From positions 45,770 to 109,769 of the forward strand of contig NZ_JAKSYC010000054.1 in NCBI RefSeq assembly GCF_022829585.1: DNA of 64,000 nucleotides, given 5' to 3'. Of the stretch, positions 19,927 to 28,411 are shown piece after piece. The position numbers and the translations under genes were made by a program. The notes beneath the pieces were generated by a model. It did no database searches and was not told the DNA's origin. It saw only the letters and a list, made by a program, of their open reading frames with translations. This DNA is from Methylobacterium sp. J-026 (GTDB lineage: Bacteria > Pseudomonadota > Alphaproteobacteria > Rhizobiales > Beijerinckiaceae). The stretch's first letter is position 1. Every line of letters starts with the position of its first letter.

Positions 19927-20349
19927 TCAGTAGGGGCGGCCGTAGAGCGGCGAGGTCGGGTCCAGCCGGTCGACGAAGGACAGGTCGACGTTGCGGACCG
20001 CGGACGAGCGCGCGCCGATGAACGGGCCGTTGGTGATCGGATCCGGCAGAATCCCGCGGCCGTAGCGATCGCTCGGGCCGTAGGGGGGCGTCAGCTGGTT
20101 GGAGGCAGCGATCAGGTAGGGGTTGAGGGCCGGGTTGCGCGAGCCGCCGGCGCCCGGAACGTTGGAGGTGAGCGGCACGTTGCCGGCGTCGAGCCAGCTG
20201 CGGGGGCGCACGCGGATCGGGAGCGGGCGGCTGACCCGGTAGATCGGGCCCGGAACGAAGCCATCCTGCGCCTCGGCGGGCGCGGAGGCCAACGCGCCGA
20301 GGCCGGTGGCGGCGATGACGCCGAGAAGGGCGATTCTGAGCGAGCGCAT
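19927..20349 (-). CDS. Small secreted protein of unknown function
   Basis: A 140-residue protein with a clear signal peptide (RIALLGVIAATGLGALASAPAEAQ). The mature part is rich in Pro, Gly, Asn and Arg and probably extended (PGPIYRVSRPLPIRVRPRSW, then NPYLIAASNQLTPPYG, LDPTSPLYGRPY). The ATG at 20349 is chosen over a TTG two codons upstream because an AAGG ribosome site lies six bases before it. No known domain is recognised; it resembles short periplasmic or cell-surface proteins of methylobacteria. Confidence 0.72.
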   Translation of the reverse strand: MRSLRIALLGVIAATGLGALASAPAEAQDGFVPGPIYRVSRPLPIRVRPRSWLDAGNVPLTSNVPGAGGSRNPALNPYLIAASNQLTPPYGPSDRYGRGILPDPITNGPFIGARSSAVRNVDLSFVDRLDPTSPLYGRPY

Positions 20350-20485
20350 GGCCAACCTTATCTGTGAGTGTCACCAGTGTGACGGGCGAAACTTAACAGT
20401 TCGCCGCCTTTGACGAGAAGACGCTTGGCCGAGGCTGTTGTTCCGCCTTCAAGGCCGAGCTTACGCGTTTTGCCACACTTGAGCC

Positions 20486-21328
20486 TCATTTTTTATTTCG
20501 CGACCGTTTCGCGCTGGATCCGGCCCCGTCCGAAGCCTCCGCGACCTGCGAGGCGGGAGGACAGGACCGCGCCGACGCAGCGCCCGCGAAGGTCGTGGTC
20601 GTCTCCGGATCGCCCAGATCGAGGAAGCGCAGCGCGTCGAGTGTGCAGGTCAGCGCCTGGAGCTCGGGCGGCCGCCCGAGCGGCGCACAGGACCAGCCGT
20701 CGAGCCGGAAAGCGGCTCCGCGGGTGACGAAGCCCGCACAGGTTCGCGGCGTCGGCCCGCCGAAGGTGACCTCCAGGATTTCCACCGCACCGAACTTGGT
20801 GTCGATCTGGCCGCGCGCACCGGTCCGCAGGACCGAGAGGGCCGGCCGATCGATGGTCGGGCCTGTTGCGGCCCGCCGGGCCAGCAGGACGAACAGCGTG
20901 GGTGCCGCGCCGGCTTCCGTCCCGCGGCTGAGCGTCACCCGCAGCGCGGGCGCCTCCAGGGCATCGAAGTCGCCGCGGGTGAGCGTATCCTCGCGCAGGC
21001 CCGATCGCGGATCGATCCGGGCGGACACGCGCACGGGGTCGAGACCGGGCTCCGCCACGTCGAACCGGGCCGCGGGCAGGGGCGGCGGTGCCGCCGGCGC
21101 CCGCATCGTCGGGACGAAGACGAGCCCGGTGCCGGCAGCGGCCAGGGACATGCCGGGGACCGTGGCGGCGGGCCCGACTACCGGACGCCACGCGCAGACG
21201 CACAGCAGGGCGATGATGGAGGAGGCGAGGACGAGGCGCAGGCCGAGCGCCCCCGGCGACAGCGCGGTCCGCTCGACGAGCCCCGCGGGCGCGATCCCGC
21301 CCCTCGCATCTGCCGATCCGATCAGCAT
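20486..21328 (-). CDS. Membrane-anchored protein of unknown function
   Basis: A 280-residue protein with one transmembrane segment (LRLVLASSIIALLCVCAW, about residues 29-46) and a periplasmic domain of about 210 residues. The domain has a cysteine pair region (PRTCAGF and DGWSCAPLG, then LTCTLDAL) consistent with disulfides, and a basic tail ending KRSRNKK. No family is recognised. The ATG at 21328 is preferred over a TTG further upstream. The gene is divergent from asd. Confidence 0.7.
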   Translation of the reverse strand: MLIGSADARGGIAPAGLVERTALSPGALGLRLVLASSIIALLCVCAWRPVVGPAATVPGMSLAAAGTGLVFVPTMRAPAAPPPLPAARFDVAEPGLDPVRVSARIDPRSGLREDTLTRGDFDALEAPALRVTLSRGTEAGAAPTLFVLLARRAATGPTIDRPALSVLRTGARGQIDTKFGAVEILEVTFGGPTPRTCAGFVTRGAAFRLDGWSCAPLGRPPELQALTCTLDALRFLDLGDPETTTTFAGAASARSCPPASQVAEASDGAGSSAKRSRNKK

Positions 21329-21646
21329 GGCACCCCGTGCGGACAACGGACCCCATGGTCCGCCCGCGACGATCGCAGGAAAGGATTGAATTCCCTTTCC
21401 GGTCCGCGGCCCGCCGTCGGCTTTTCCGGCGCAGGGTGAATCGATCGTTGCGCGGGAGCCGGCCTTGACAGGGCTAACCCTTGCGCGCCTTGCTCGGCCG
21501 GACCGTCGATCCCACCTCCGATCAGGACGGGGTCTGCGGTCGCGCCCGTCGATGGGCGCTGTCCGGCACGAACGATCCTTCGGCCGATATGTCTGGCAGG
21601 GGCGCGGCGCCCGGATCGGTCAGGGTTTTCCGCGCGGAGACGAGAG
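21329..21646. other. Divergent intergenic region upstream of asd
   Basis: About 318 bases between the minus-strand membrane protein gene and asd. It must hold promoters for both directions. A purine-rich ribosome site (GGAGACGAGAG) lies just before the asd ATG. No RNA gene, repeat or recognisable operator is seen. Confidence 0.6.
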
Positions 21647-22684
21647 ATGGGTTACAAGGTCGCCGTCGTCGGCGCCACGGGCAACGTGGGCCGCGAGATC
21701 CTCGATATCCTGGCCGAGCGGGCTTTCCCCGCCGACGAGGTCGTGGCTCTGGCCTCGCGCCGCAGCCAGGGTCAGGAAGTCTCCTACGGCGACAAGACGC
21801 TCAAGGTCAAAACGCTGGATACCTACGACTTCTCCGACACGGACATCTGCCTGATGTCGGCGGGTGGCGAGACGTCGAAGGAATGGTCGCCGCGCATCGG
21901 CCAGCAGGGCTGCGTGGTGATCGATAATTCCTCGGCCTTCCGCTACGACGCGGACGTGCCGCTGATCGTGCCCGAGGTGAATGCCGACGCGGTGGTCGGC
22001 TTCTCCAAGCGCAACATCATAGCCAACCCGAATTGCTCGACCGCACAGCTGGTCGTCGCGCTGAAGCCCCTCCACGAGGCGGCGACGATCAAGCGCGTGG
22101 TGGTCTCGACCTACCAGTCGGTCTCCGGCGCCGGCAAAGAGGCGATGGACGAACTGTTCAACCAGACCCGCGCGGTCTTCACCGCCGGCGAGATCAAGCA
22201 GGACGGCAAGTTCACCAAGCGCATCGCCTTCAACGTCATCCCCCACATCGACGTGTTCATGGAGGATGGCTACACGAAGGAAGAGTGGAAGATGGTCGCC
22301 GAGACCAAGAAGATGCTCGATCCCAAGATCAAGCTGACGGCGACCGCGGTCCGCGTTCCGGTCTTCATCGGGCATGCCGAGGCGGTGAACGTCGAGTTCG
22401 AGCGGCCGCTCTCGGCCGAGAGGGCCACCGAGATCCTGCGCAGCGCCCCCGGCGTGCTGGTGGTCGATAAGCGCGAGAACGGCGGCTACATCACGCCCCA
22501 CGAGGCGGCCGGCGAGGACGCGACCTACGTCTCGCGCATCCGCGAGGATGCGACCATCGAGAACGGCCTGAACTTCTGGTGCGTCTCGGACAACCTGCGC
22601 AAGGGCGCGGCCCTGAACGCCGTGCAGATCGCCGAGGTCCTGATCAACCGCAAGCTGCTGAACCGGGCCAAGCGCGCGGCCTGA
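21647..22684 (+). CDS. asd: Aspartate-semialdehyde dehydrogenase
   Basis: A 345-residue NADPH-dependent enzyme reducing aspartyl phosphate to aspartate semialdehyde, the branch point to lysine/DAP, threonine and methionine. It shows the N-terminal VAVVGATGNVGREIL, SAGGETS, VIDNSSAFR, the catalytic cysteine in IANPNCSTAQL, and STYQSVSGAGKEAMDEL. It is full length. lysC, which makes its substrate, is 12 kb away, so the pathway is dispersed. Confidence 0.96.
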   Translation: MGYKVAVVGATGNVGREILDILAERAFPADEVVALASRRSQGQEVSYGDKTLKVKTLDTYDFSDTDICLMSAGGETSKEWSPRIGQQGCVVIDNSSAFRYDADVPLIVPEVNADAVVGFSKRNIIANPNCSTAQLVVALKPLHEAATIKRVVVSTYQSVSGAGKEAMDELFNQTRAVFTAGEIKQDGKFTKRIAFNVIPHIDVFMEDGYTKEEWKMVAETKKMLDPKIKLTATAVRVPVFIGHAEAVNVEFERPLSAERATEILRSAPGVLVVDKRENGGYITPHEAAGEDATYVSRIREDATIENGLNFWCVSDNLRKGAALNAVQIAEVLINRKLLNRAKRAA

Positions 22685-22750
22685 GGGCGCTCGATTACGT
22701 ACGGGAATCTGGACGGATTCTCGTTTATGCGGTTCAAGATCGTCCCGCGC

Positions 22751-22789
22751 TCTCCCTTCCCCCCCCCCCCTTTGCGGGGGAGGGGGAGA
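22751..22789 (+). terminator. G/C hairpin with a 12-C tract after asd
   Basis: TCTCCC (22751-22756) pairs with GGGAGA (22784-22789). Inside, a run of twelve C (22759-22770) can pair with GGGGG-A-GG after a TTTGC loop. It lies 67 bases after the asd stop. No T-run follows on either strand, so it may be a dispersed intergenic hairpin of the CCCC...GGGG type rather than a true intrinsic terminator. The homopolymer length should be treated with caution. Confidence 0.45.
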
Positions 22790-22834
22790 CGCGGAACCAA
22801 TCGTGCTCCTCCCAGACGACGCCCCGCAAGCCTT

Positions 22835-22852
22835 CTGTCACGCGCCTGTCAC
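22835..22852 (+). promoter_or_regulatory. Pho box (PhoB binding site)
   Basis: CTGTCAC (22835-22841), a 4-base spacer GCGC, and CTGTCAC (22846-22852) are two perfect 7-bp direct repeats with 11-bp period, the exact architecture of the PhoB Pho box. It lies 43 bases before the start of a secreted phosphodiesterase/phosphatase, so induction by phosphate starvation is expected. Confidence 0.8.
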
Positions 22853-22895
22853 AGTCTCCGCTCACGCCGCTTGCCGGACGCTACGGAGAGTCATC

Positions 22896-24728
22896 GTGCT
22901 GCGCGCACTCACATCCTGCCTGATCGGACTGGGGCTCCTCGGCGCGTCCGGAGCGCAGGCAGAGCCGCGCAATGTCGTGTTGTTCGTCGCCGACGGCCTG
23001 CGCTACGGCATGGTCGACGCCACGAATGCCCCGACCATGGACCGGCTCATGAGGGCCGGCGTGCGGTTCACCAACACCCATTCGCTGTTCCCGACCTTCA
23101 CGATGCCCAATGCCACCGCCATGGCGACCGGGCACATGCTCGGCGATACCGGCCAGTACGGGAACACGATCTACACGGCGTTTCCGGTGCCGGGTGCGGG
23201 CGAGAGCCTCACGCCGTTCCTGGAGAACGACCCGGTCCTCGGCGACGTCGACGAGCATTTCGCCGGCAATTACCTGAACGAGGAGACGATCCTACGGGCC
23301 GCCCATGCCAAGGGCCTGTCCACCGCGAGCATCGGCAAGCTCGGGCCGTCCCTGGTCTTCGATCACACCGCCCGCGCCGGTCAGGAGACGATCCTGATCG
23401 ACGACAGCACGGGGCGCGCGGGCGGGATCCCGCTGAGCGACGAGCTCAAGACCCGCCTCGGCGCGGCCGGCCTGCCCGTCCAGGCGCCGACGCGGGGCGC
23501 CAACGGAGCGGCCGGGAACGCCGAGACGCCGGGCACCGTCGCGGCCAATGTCGAGCAGCAGGCCTATTTCGCCGACGTGGCGACCAAGGCCGTGCTGCCG
23601 CTGTTCGCGGCGCGGAAGGCCCCCTTCGTGCTGGTGTTCTGGTCGCGGGATCCGGATGGGACACAGCACAACCAGGGTGACAGTCTGGGCCAGCTGGTTC
23701 CCGGCATCAACGGCCCGACCAGCCTGGCGGCCATCCACAACGCCGACACCAACCTCGCCACCCTGCTCGCCGCGCTGAAGGAGCAGGGGCTCGCCGACAC
23801 GACCGACGTGATCCTGACCTCGGATCACGGCTTCTCGACCATCTCCAAGGAGAGCGCGACGAGCTTCGCGGCCACCCAGAGCTACAAGGGCGTCCCGACC
23901 CGTCAGCTTCCGCCCGGCTTCGTCGCCATCGACATCGCGCATGCCCTCGGCTCGAACCTGTTCGATCCCGACGCCAAGGGCGCCAAGCTCGCACCGGACA
24001 GCTTCCCGAGCCGGGCGAACGGCCTGATCGGCACAGATCCGGTCAAGCCGGACGTGGTGGTGGCGGCCAATGGCGGGTCCGACCTCGTCTACCTCCCGAG
24101 CGGCGACCAAGCCCTGGCGCGCCGGGTGGTCGAGGCCCTGTCGCGGCAGGACTACGTGAGCGGCCTGTTCGTCAGCGCCGCCCTCGGCTCGATCCCGGGG
24201 ACGCTACCGCTCTCGGCCATCGCCCTCGACGGCTCGGCGCTGACCCCGATGCCCGCCATCGTCGTGAACTTCCGGAGCTTCTCCACCGGCTGCGCCGATC
24301 CGACCACCTGCGGCGTCGAGGTCTCGGACACCGCGCTGCAGCAGGGCCAGGGCATGCACGGCAGCTTCTCGCGGGCCGACACGAGGAACGTGATGGGCGC
24401 CCTGGGCCCGAGCTTCCGCGCCGGCCTCGAGAGCCCGGTCCCGGCGAGCAACGCTGACCTCGGCAAGACGATCGCCCGGATCCTCGATCTCACGATCCCC
24501 GCAACGGGCACCCTGGTCGGCCGCGTCCTCACCGAGGCTCTGGTCAACGGCGCGACGCCCATAACCGAAGCGAAGGTCGTGCGCTCGGACCCGGACGCCA
24601 CCGGTCTGGCGACGATCCTGACGTATCAGACGGTCGGGGGGACGCGCTATTTCGATACCGCCGGCTATCCAGGCCGCACCCTCGGCTTGAGCGGGGAGAG
24701 CCGCCCGGCCGCGATCGACGCGCAGTGA
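22896..24728 (+). CDS. Secreted alkaline phosphatase / type I phosphodiesterase family protein
   Basis: A 610-residue exported enzyme with signal peptide (LTSCLIGLGLLGASGAQA). The alkaline-phosphatase-superfamily metal site begins with VVLFVADGLRYG. The nucleophile segment is LFPTFTMPNATAMATGH (Thr in the TFTMPN position, as in nucleotide pyrophosphatases). The second metal motif is TSDHGFST and a late histidine lies in GQGMHGSF. It should release phosphate from nucleotides or phosphodiesters in the periplasm. The GTG at 22896 is chosen because GGAGAG lies five bases upstream and the signal peptide follows directly. A Pho box lies upstream. The substrate is not determined. Confidence 0.9.
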   Translation: MLRALTSCLIGLGLLGASGAQAEPRNVVLFVADGLRYGMVDATNAPTMDRLMRAGVRFTNTHSLFPTFTMPNATAMATGHMLGDTGQYGNTIYTAFPVPGAGESLTPFLENDPVLGDVDEHFAGNYLNEETILRAAHAKGLSTASIGKLGPSLVFDHTARAGQETILIDDSTGRAGGIPLSDELKTRLGAAGLPVQAPTRGANGAAGNAETPGTVAANVEQQAYFADVATKAVLPLFAARKAPFVLVFWSRDPDGTQHNQGDSLGQLVPGINGPTSLAAIHNADTNLATLLAALKEQGLADTTDVILTSDHGFSTISKESATSFAATQSYKGVPTRQLPPGFVAIDIAHALGSNLFDPDAKGAKLAPDSFPSRANGLIGTDPVKPDVVVAANGGSDLVYLPSGDQALARRVVEALSRQDYVSGLFVSAALGSIPGTLPLSAIALDGSALTPMPAIVVNFRSFSTGCADPTTCGVEVSDTALQQGQGMHGSFSRADTRNVMGALGPSFRAGLESPVPASNADLGKTIARILDLTIPATGTLVGRVLTEALVNGATPITEAKVVRSDPDATGLATILTYQTVGGTRYFDTAGYPGRTLGLSGESRPAAIDAQ

Positions 24729-24837
24729 GATCGCAACCGGGGTCCCCGGTCCCGTCGGTCCGCCGCCCAGACGCCCCCTGAGCCGCCGTTCGGGGCCGTG
24801 TCGCCCCGAACGGGCGGAAGTCGTCCCGGACCCTGGC

Positions 24838-25134
24838 CTACGCCATGCCGAGGGCCTGCATGTAGAGCTCGAGGATGGCCTCCTGCTCCTGGCGCTCGCT
24901 GTGATCCTGTTTGCGGATCCGCAGGATCGTGCGGACCGCCTTGGCGTCGAAGCCCCGGCCCTTCAGCTCGGCGAACACCTCTTTGATGTCGCCCATGATG
25001 CCGGCCTTCTCCTCCTCCAGCCGCTCCAGGCGCTCGATGAACTGCTTCAGCTCGTCGGCGGCCACGCCCTCGGCCGACGAGACGTCGCCGCCGGGCCGCT
25101 GGGACGCGGCGCTGGGCATCGAATGGGCGTTCAT
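24838..25134 (-). CDS. gapR: GapR family (DUF2312) DNA-binding protein
   Basis: A 98-residue protein whose region from about residue 28 ([19 protein letters not shown]) through [19 protein letters not shown] to [24 protein letters not shown] matches DUF2312, the family of Caulobacter GapR. GapR forms tetramers on overtwisted AT-rich DNA ahead of replication and transcription and helps topoisomerases. The N-terminal 25 residues are a variable Ser/Gly linker. It is monocistronic in appearance. Confidence 0.92.
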   Translation of the reverse strand: MNAHSMPSAASQRPGGDVSSAEGVAADELKQFIERLERLEEEKAGIMGDIKEVFAELKGRGFDAKAVRTILRIRKQDHSERQEQEAILELYMQALGMA

Positions 25135-25223
25135 GGAGCTCTCCGGACTGCACGGCGCGGTTGCGCCCTCGACCCGTGGTTAACGGGGCGAACTTACCGG
25201 AAGCTTAGCCGATTCGCGGCCGT

Positions 25224-25532
25224 TCAGTGTCCCTCGGGCCGTGAGGCTGCGAAGCCCGCCTGCTGCTCGGCGCTCGCCTCGGTCTGGAACTGCGCCTTCC
25301 AGGCGCCGTAGGGCATGCCGTAGACCGCTTCGCGGCCCTCGTCCTTGGTCATCGGCACGCCGTGGGCGTCGGCGGCGTCCTTGAGCCAGTTCGAAAGGCA
25401 GTTCCGGCAGAATCCCGCGAGGTTCATCAGGTCGATGTTCTGCACGTCCGTGCGGGCGCGCAGGTGCGCGACGAGCCTGCGGAACACGGCCGCTTCGAGT
25501 TCGGTCCGGGTCTGGGCGTCGATCTCGCTCAT
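25224..25532 (-). CDS. DUF1244 domain-containing protein
   Basis: A 102-residue cytosolic protein of the DUF1244 family: AAVFRRLVAHLRARTDVQNIDLMNLAGFCRNCLSNW, with the conserved CxxC (FCRNC), then a KDEGREAVYGMPYGAWK block. The cysteine pair may bind metal or be redox-active. The function is unknown. It follows the N-formylglutamate amidohydrolase gene on the opposite side of a 56-base gap, same strand, so co-transcription is possible. Confidence 0.88.
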   Translation of the reverse strand: MSEIDAQTRTELEAAVFRRLVAHLRARTDVQNIDLMNLAGFCRNCLSNWLKDAADAHGVPMTKDEGREAVYGMPYGAWKAQFQTEASAEQQAGFAASRPEGH

Positions 25533-25588
25533 TGAAGGCTTTCCACTTCTTGCACAGTCCCAGGATTTCGGGACCGGGCGCGCCGGGA

Positions 25589-26365
25589 TCAAGACGCGAT
25601 CAGCGGCCGGAGGATGCGGGCGAAGCGCGCGGCCCACTCGAGCTGACCCTCCTCGCCGGCGATCAGATCCTGGCGGATCTCCACCAGGGCGTTGGGCAGG
25701 CCGCGCGCGGTGGCGTGACGATCGATCGTGTCGCCCGGCAGGCCGCCGCCATAGGGTTCGTTGTCGCCGACCGTCAGGCCGGCGGGATCGGCTTCGAGGG
25801 CCGTGATCAGCGGGCGGGCGAAACGCGCGTCGCGGTCGTAGAGGATGCCGACATGCCAGGGCCGCGGATTGCCGCGCCAATACGGCGTGAAGCTGTGCAT
25901 GGTCAGGATCGCGGGCGGCCGGCCGGCGGCCTCGGCCCGAGCGATCGCCGCCGCGATGGCGGCGTCGAACGGCGCGTAGAAGCGGGCGATCCGCGCCTGC
26001 TTGCCGGCCTCGTCGATCCGGGCATTGCCCGGCACCACGGCGCCGTCGGAGAGGCGCATCACCAGCGTCGGGTCGGTGCGCCCGCGGTTCGGGTCGATGA
26101 TCAGGCGGGAGAAGTTCGTCAGGATCGCCGGCACGCCGAGCTGCGCGGCGATGCGCCGGGTCACCGCCGCCGCGCCGATATCGTAGGCGATGTGCCGGGC
26201 GAACTCGCGGGCCGGCAGGCCGAGATCGATATCCGGCGGAACATGGTTCGAGGCGTGGTCGCAGGCGATGACGAGGCCGCAGCCGGGGTCGCCGGGTATG
26301 ATCTCGCAGGGATGCGGCGCCGGATACGGATCCGGGGTGGCCACTTCAATCTCCGGACGGGTCAC
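25589..26365 (-). CDS. N-formylglutamate amidohydrolase family protein
   Basis: A 258-residue hydrolase of the HutG/N-formylglutamate deformylase fold: VIACDHASNHVP, a metal-site region near AYDIGAAAVTRRIA, FSRLIIDPNR, and MHSFTPYWRGNPRPWHVGILY with conserved His. C-terminal NALVEIRQDLI is typical. Known members deformylate N-formylglutamate in histidine breakdown, but no other hut genes are nearby and paralogues act on other N-formyl or amide substrates. The start is a GTG at 26365. Confidence 0.88.
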   Translation of the reverse strand: MTRPEIEVATPDPYPAPHPCEIIPGDPGCGLVIACDHASNHVPPDIDLGLPAREFARHIAYDIGAAAVTRRIAAQLGVPAILTNFSRLIIDPNRGRTDPTLVMRLSDGAVVPGNARIDEAGKQARIARFYAPFDAAIAAAIARAEAAGRPPAILTMHSFTPYWRGNPRPWHVGILYDRDARFARPLITALEADPAGLTVGDNEPYGGGLPGDTIDRHATARGLPNALVEIRQDLIAGEEGQLEWAARFARILRPLIAS

Positions 26366-26541
26366 GGGGCTCCGAGGTCTTCAGATCTGTGCGGGGGTGC
26401 CGATGGCGCTTGCCGTGGCGCGGCGGCTCGGGCAGATCACCTATCAAGGATCGTGCGCTCACGGCAAGAAACGGGCCCGCCGCCCGCAGAGAAACGGGCG
26501 GGGACCGCGCGATCGGGTCAGAGAGGAGCCCGTCCGACGCC

Positions 26542-27861
26542 ATGACCGAGACCGTCCCGCCCGTCGCCGATCCGGCCATCCAGGCGCAGCGCGCGTTGCT
26601 CGACCGCCTGCTCACGGCGGCGATCCGCGCCACCCATCCCGATCTCTGCCTGCCGCCGCATCTGCCGGCGCCGAGCCCGGGCCGGTTGATCATCCTGGCC
26701 GCCGGCAAGGCGGCCGGCAGCATGAGCGCGGTGGCGAGCCGGTTCTACCGGCAGCAGCACGGGCTGGGCGACGACCGGATCGTCGGCCTGGCGGTGGCGC
26801 GCCACGGCTACGGCCAGGACGCCCCGGGGATCCACATGGTCGAGGCGGGCCATCCGGTGCCCGACGAGGCCGGTCTCGCGGCGACCAAGGAGGCCCTGCG
26901 GCTCGCCACCGAGGCCGGCCCGGAGGACGAGGTGCTGGTGCTCCTCTCCGGCGGCGGCTCGGCCAACTGGATCGCCCCGGCCGGTGACCTGACGCTCACC
27001 GAGAAGCAGGCGATCACCCGGGCGATGCTGCGTTCGGGCGCGCCGATCGGCGAGATCAACACGGTGCGCAAGCACATCTCCCGGATCAAAGGCGGCCGCC
27101 TCGCGCTGGCCGCCCGCAACGCCCGGCGGATTCTCACCCTCGCGATCTCGGACGTGCCGTTCGACGATCCGGCCGTGATCGCCTCCGGCCCGACGGTGCC
27201 CGATCCCTCAACCCTGGCCGAGGCCCGCGCCATCTGCGAGCGCCGGGGCATCCCGCTGCCCGAGGAGGGCCTGCGCCTCCTGAACGACCCCAACAACGAG
27301 ACGCCCAAGGACGGTGACCCCGCCTTCGCCCGGGCCGAGTACCGGATCATCGCCCGTCCGATCGACGCTCTGAACGCCGCCGCCGAGGCGGCCCGGGCCG
27401 CGGGCTACGAGCCGGTGATGCTCGGGGCCGACCTGGAGGGCGAGGCCCGCACGGTCGCGGCCGAGCACGCGGTCGAGGCCAAGCGCCACAAGGCGGCCGG
27501 GCGCCGGGTCGCGCTGATCTCGGGGGGCGAACTCACCGTCACCATCCGGGGCGAGGGCAATGGCGGCCCGAACCAGGAATACGCCATGGCGCTGGCGCTG
27601 GCGCTGGACGGGGAGCCGGGCATCTCCGGCATCAGCGCGGACACCGACGGCACCGACGGCGGCCGCGGTCTCGCCACCGATCCGGCGGGGGGGCTCGTCG
27701 ATCCCACGACCCTGGAACGCGCCCGCGCCGCCGGCCTCGACCCGGCCGCGATGCTGGATCAGAACGACTCCACCGCGTTCTTCGCGGCCCTCGGCGACCT
27801 CGTGAACCCCGGCCCGACCCGTACCAATGTCAACGACTGCCGCATCATCCTGGTCAATTAA
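26542..27861 (+). CDS. gckA: Glycerate 2-kinase GckA (MOFRL/TtuD family)
   Basis: A 439-residue kinase of the type-II glycerate kinase family. It shows RLIILAAGKAAGSM, VARHGYG, EAGHPVPDEAGL, VLVLLSGGGSANW, NTVRKHISRIKGGRLA, ISDVPFDDPAVIASGPTVPD and the C-terminal MOFRL domain (RVALISGGELTVTIRGEGNGGPNQE). It phosphorylates glycerate to 2-phosphoglycerate. In methylobacteria this is the serine-cycle step that feeds PEP formation. The ATG at 26542 is the family start. Downstream DUF1036 overlaps its 3' end and pyk follows, so the run could be an operon for C3 metabolism. Confidence 0.93.
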   Translation: MTETVPPVADPAIQAQRALLDRLLTAAIRATHPDLCLPPHLPAPSPGRLIILAAGKAAGSMSAVASRFYRQQHGLGDDRIVGLAVARHGYGQDAPGIHMVEAGHPVPDEAGLAATKEALRLATEAGPEDEVLVLLSGGGSANWIAPAGDLTLTEKQAITRAMLRSGAPIGEINTVRKHISRIKGGRLALAARNARRILTLAISDVPFDDPAVIASGPTVPDPSTLAEARAICERRGIPLPEEGLRLLNDPNNETPKDGDPAFARAEYRIIARPIDALNAAAEAARAAGYEPVMLGADLEGEARTVAAEHAVEAKRHKAAGRRVALISGGELTVTIRGEGNGGPNQEYAMALALALDGEPGISGISADTDGTDGGRGLATDPAGGLVDPTTLERARAAGLDPAAMLDQNDSTAFFAALGDLVNPGPTRTNVNDCRIILVN

Positions 27862-28300
27862 GCTGCACGCTCCGGTCCTCTCCGCAGTCACGGTGGCCGG
27901 GCTCGCGCTCTTCAGCGCAAGCCCGGCGAAGGCCGATCTGCGCCTGTGCAACCAGACCGGCAGCAAGGTCGGCATCGCCCTCGGCTATCGCGATCCGCAG
28001 GGCTGGGTCACGGAGGGGTGGTGGGACCTTGCGCCGAAAGCCTGCGAGACCCTGCTCAAGGGTGCGCTGGCGGCGCGGTTCTACTACGTCTTCGCGGTGG
28101 ACTACACGCGCGGCGGCGAATGGAGCGGGCGCTCGCTCATGTGCACCCGCGACTCGGAGTTCACGATCCGGGGCATGGAAGATTGCCTTGCCCGCGGCTA
28201 TGACCGCAACGGCTTCTTCGAGGTCGATACCGGCGAGCAGAAGAGCTGGACCATCCAGCTCACCGATCCCAACCGGGCCGATGCGCCGGCGAAACCGTAA
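27827..28300 (+). CDS. DUF1036 domain-containing secreted protein
   Basis: A 157-residue protein that starts inside the last 35 bases of gckA in another frame. It has a signal peptide (LSAVTVAGLALFSASPAKA) followed by a DUF1036 beta-domain: LRLCNQTGSKVGIALGYRD, EGWWDLAPKACETLL, YYVFAVDYTRGGEW. Four cysteines (LCNQ, KACET, LMCTRD, EDCLA) probably form disulfides. DUF1036 is widespread in Alphaproteobacteria and unexplained; it often lies between metabolic kinases and pyk. Confidence 0.9.
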   Translation: MSTTAASSWSIKLHAPVLSAVTVAGLALFSASPAKADLRLCNQTGSKVGIALGYRDPQGWVTEGWWDLAPKACETLLKGALAARFYYVFAVDYTRGGEWSGRSLMCTRDSEFTIRGMEDCLARGYDRNGFFEVDTGEQKSWTIQLTDPNRADAPAKP

Positions 28301-28411
28301 CGCCCCGCCCGTGCCCTTGCGCGGCCCTGCCCGGGATGCGCACACCCACGTCCCATCATCACCACGCGGCGAGCCTCCAGGGCGCGCGCCGAGGATTCCG
28401 GAGGATATCGC

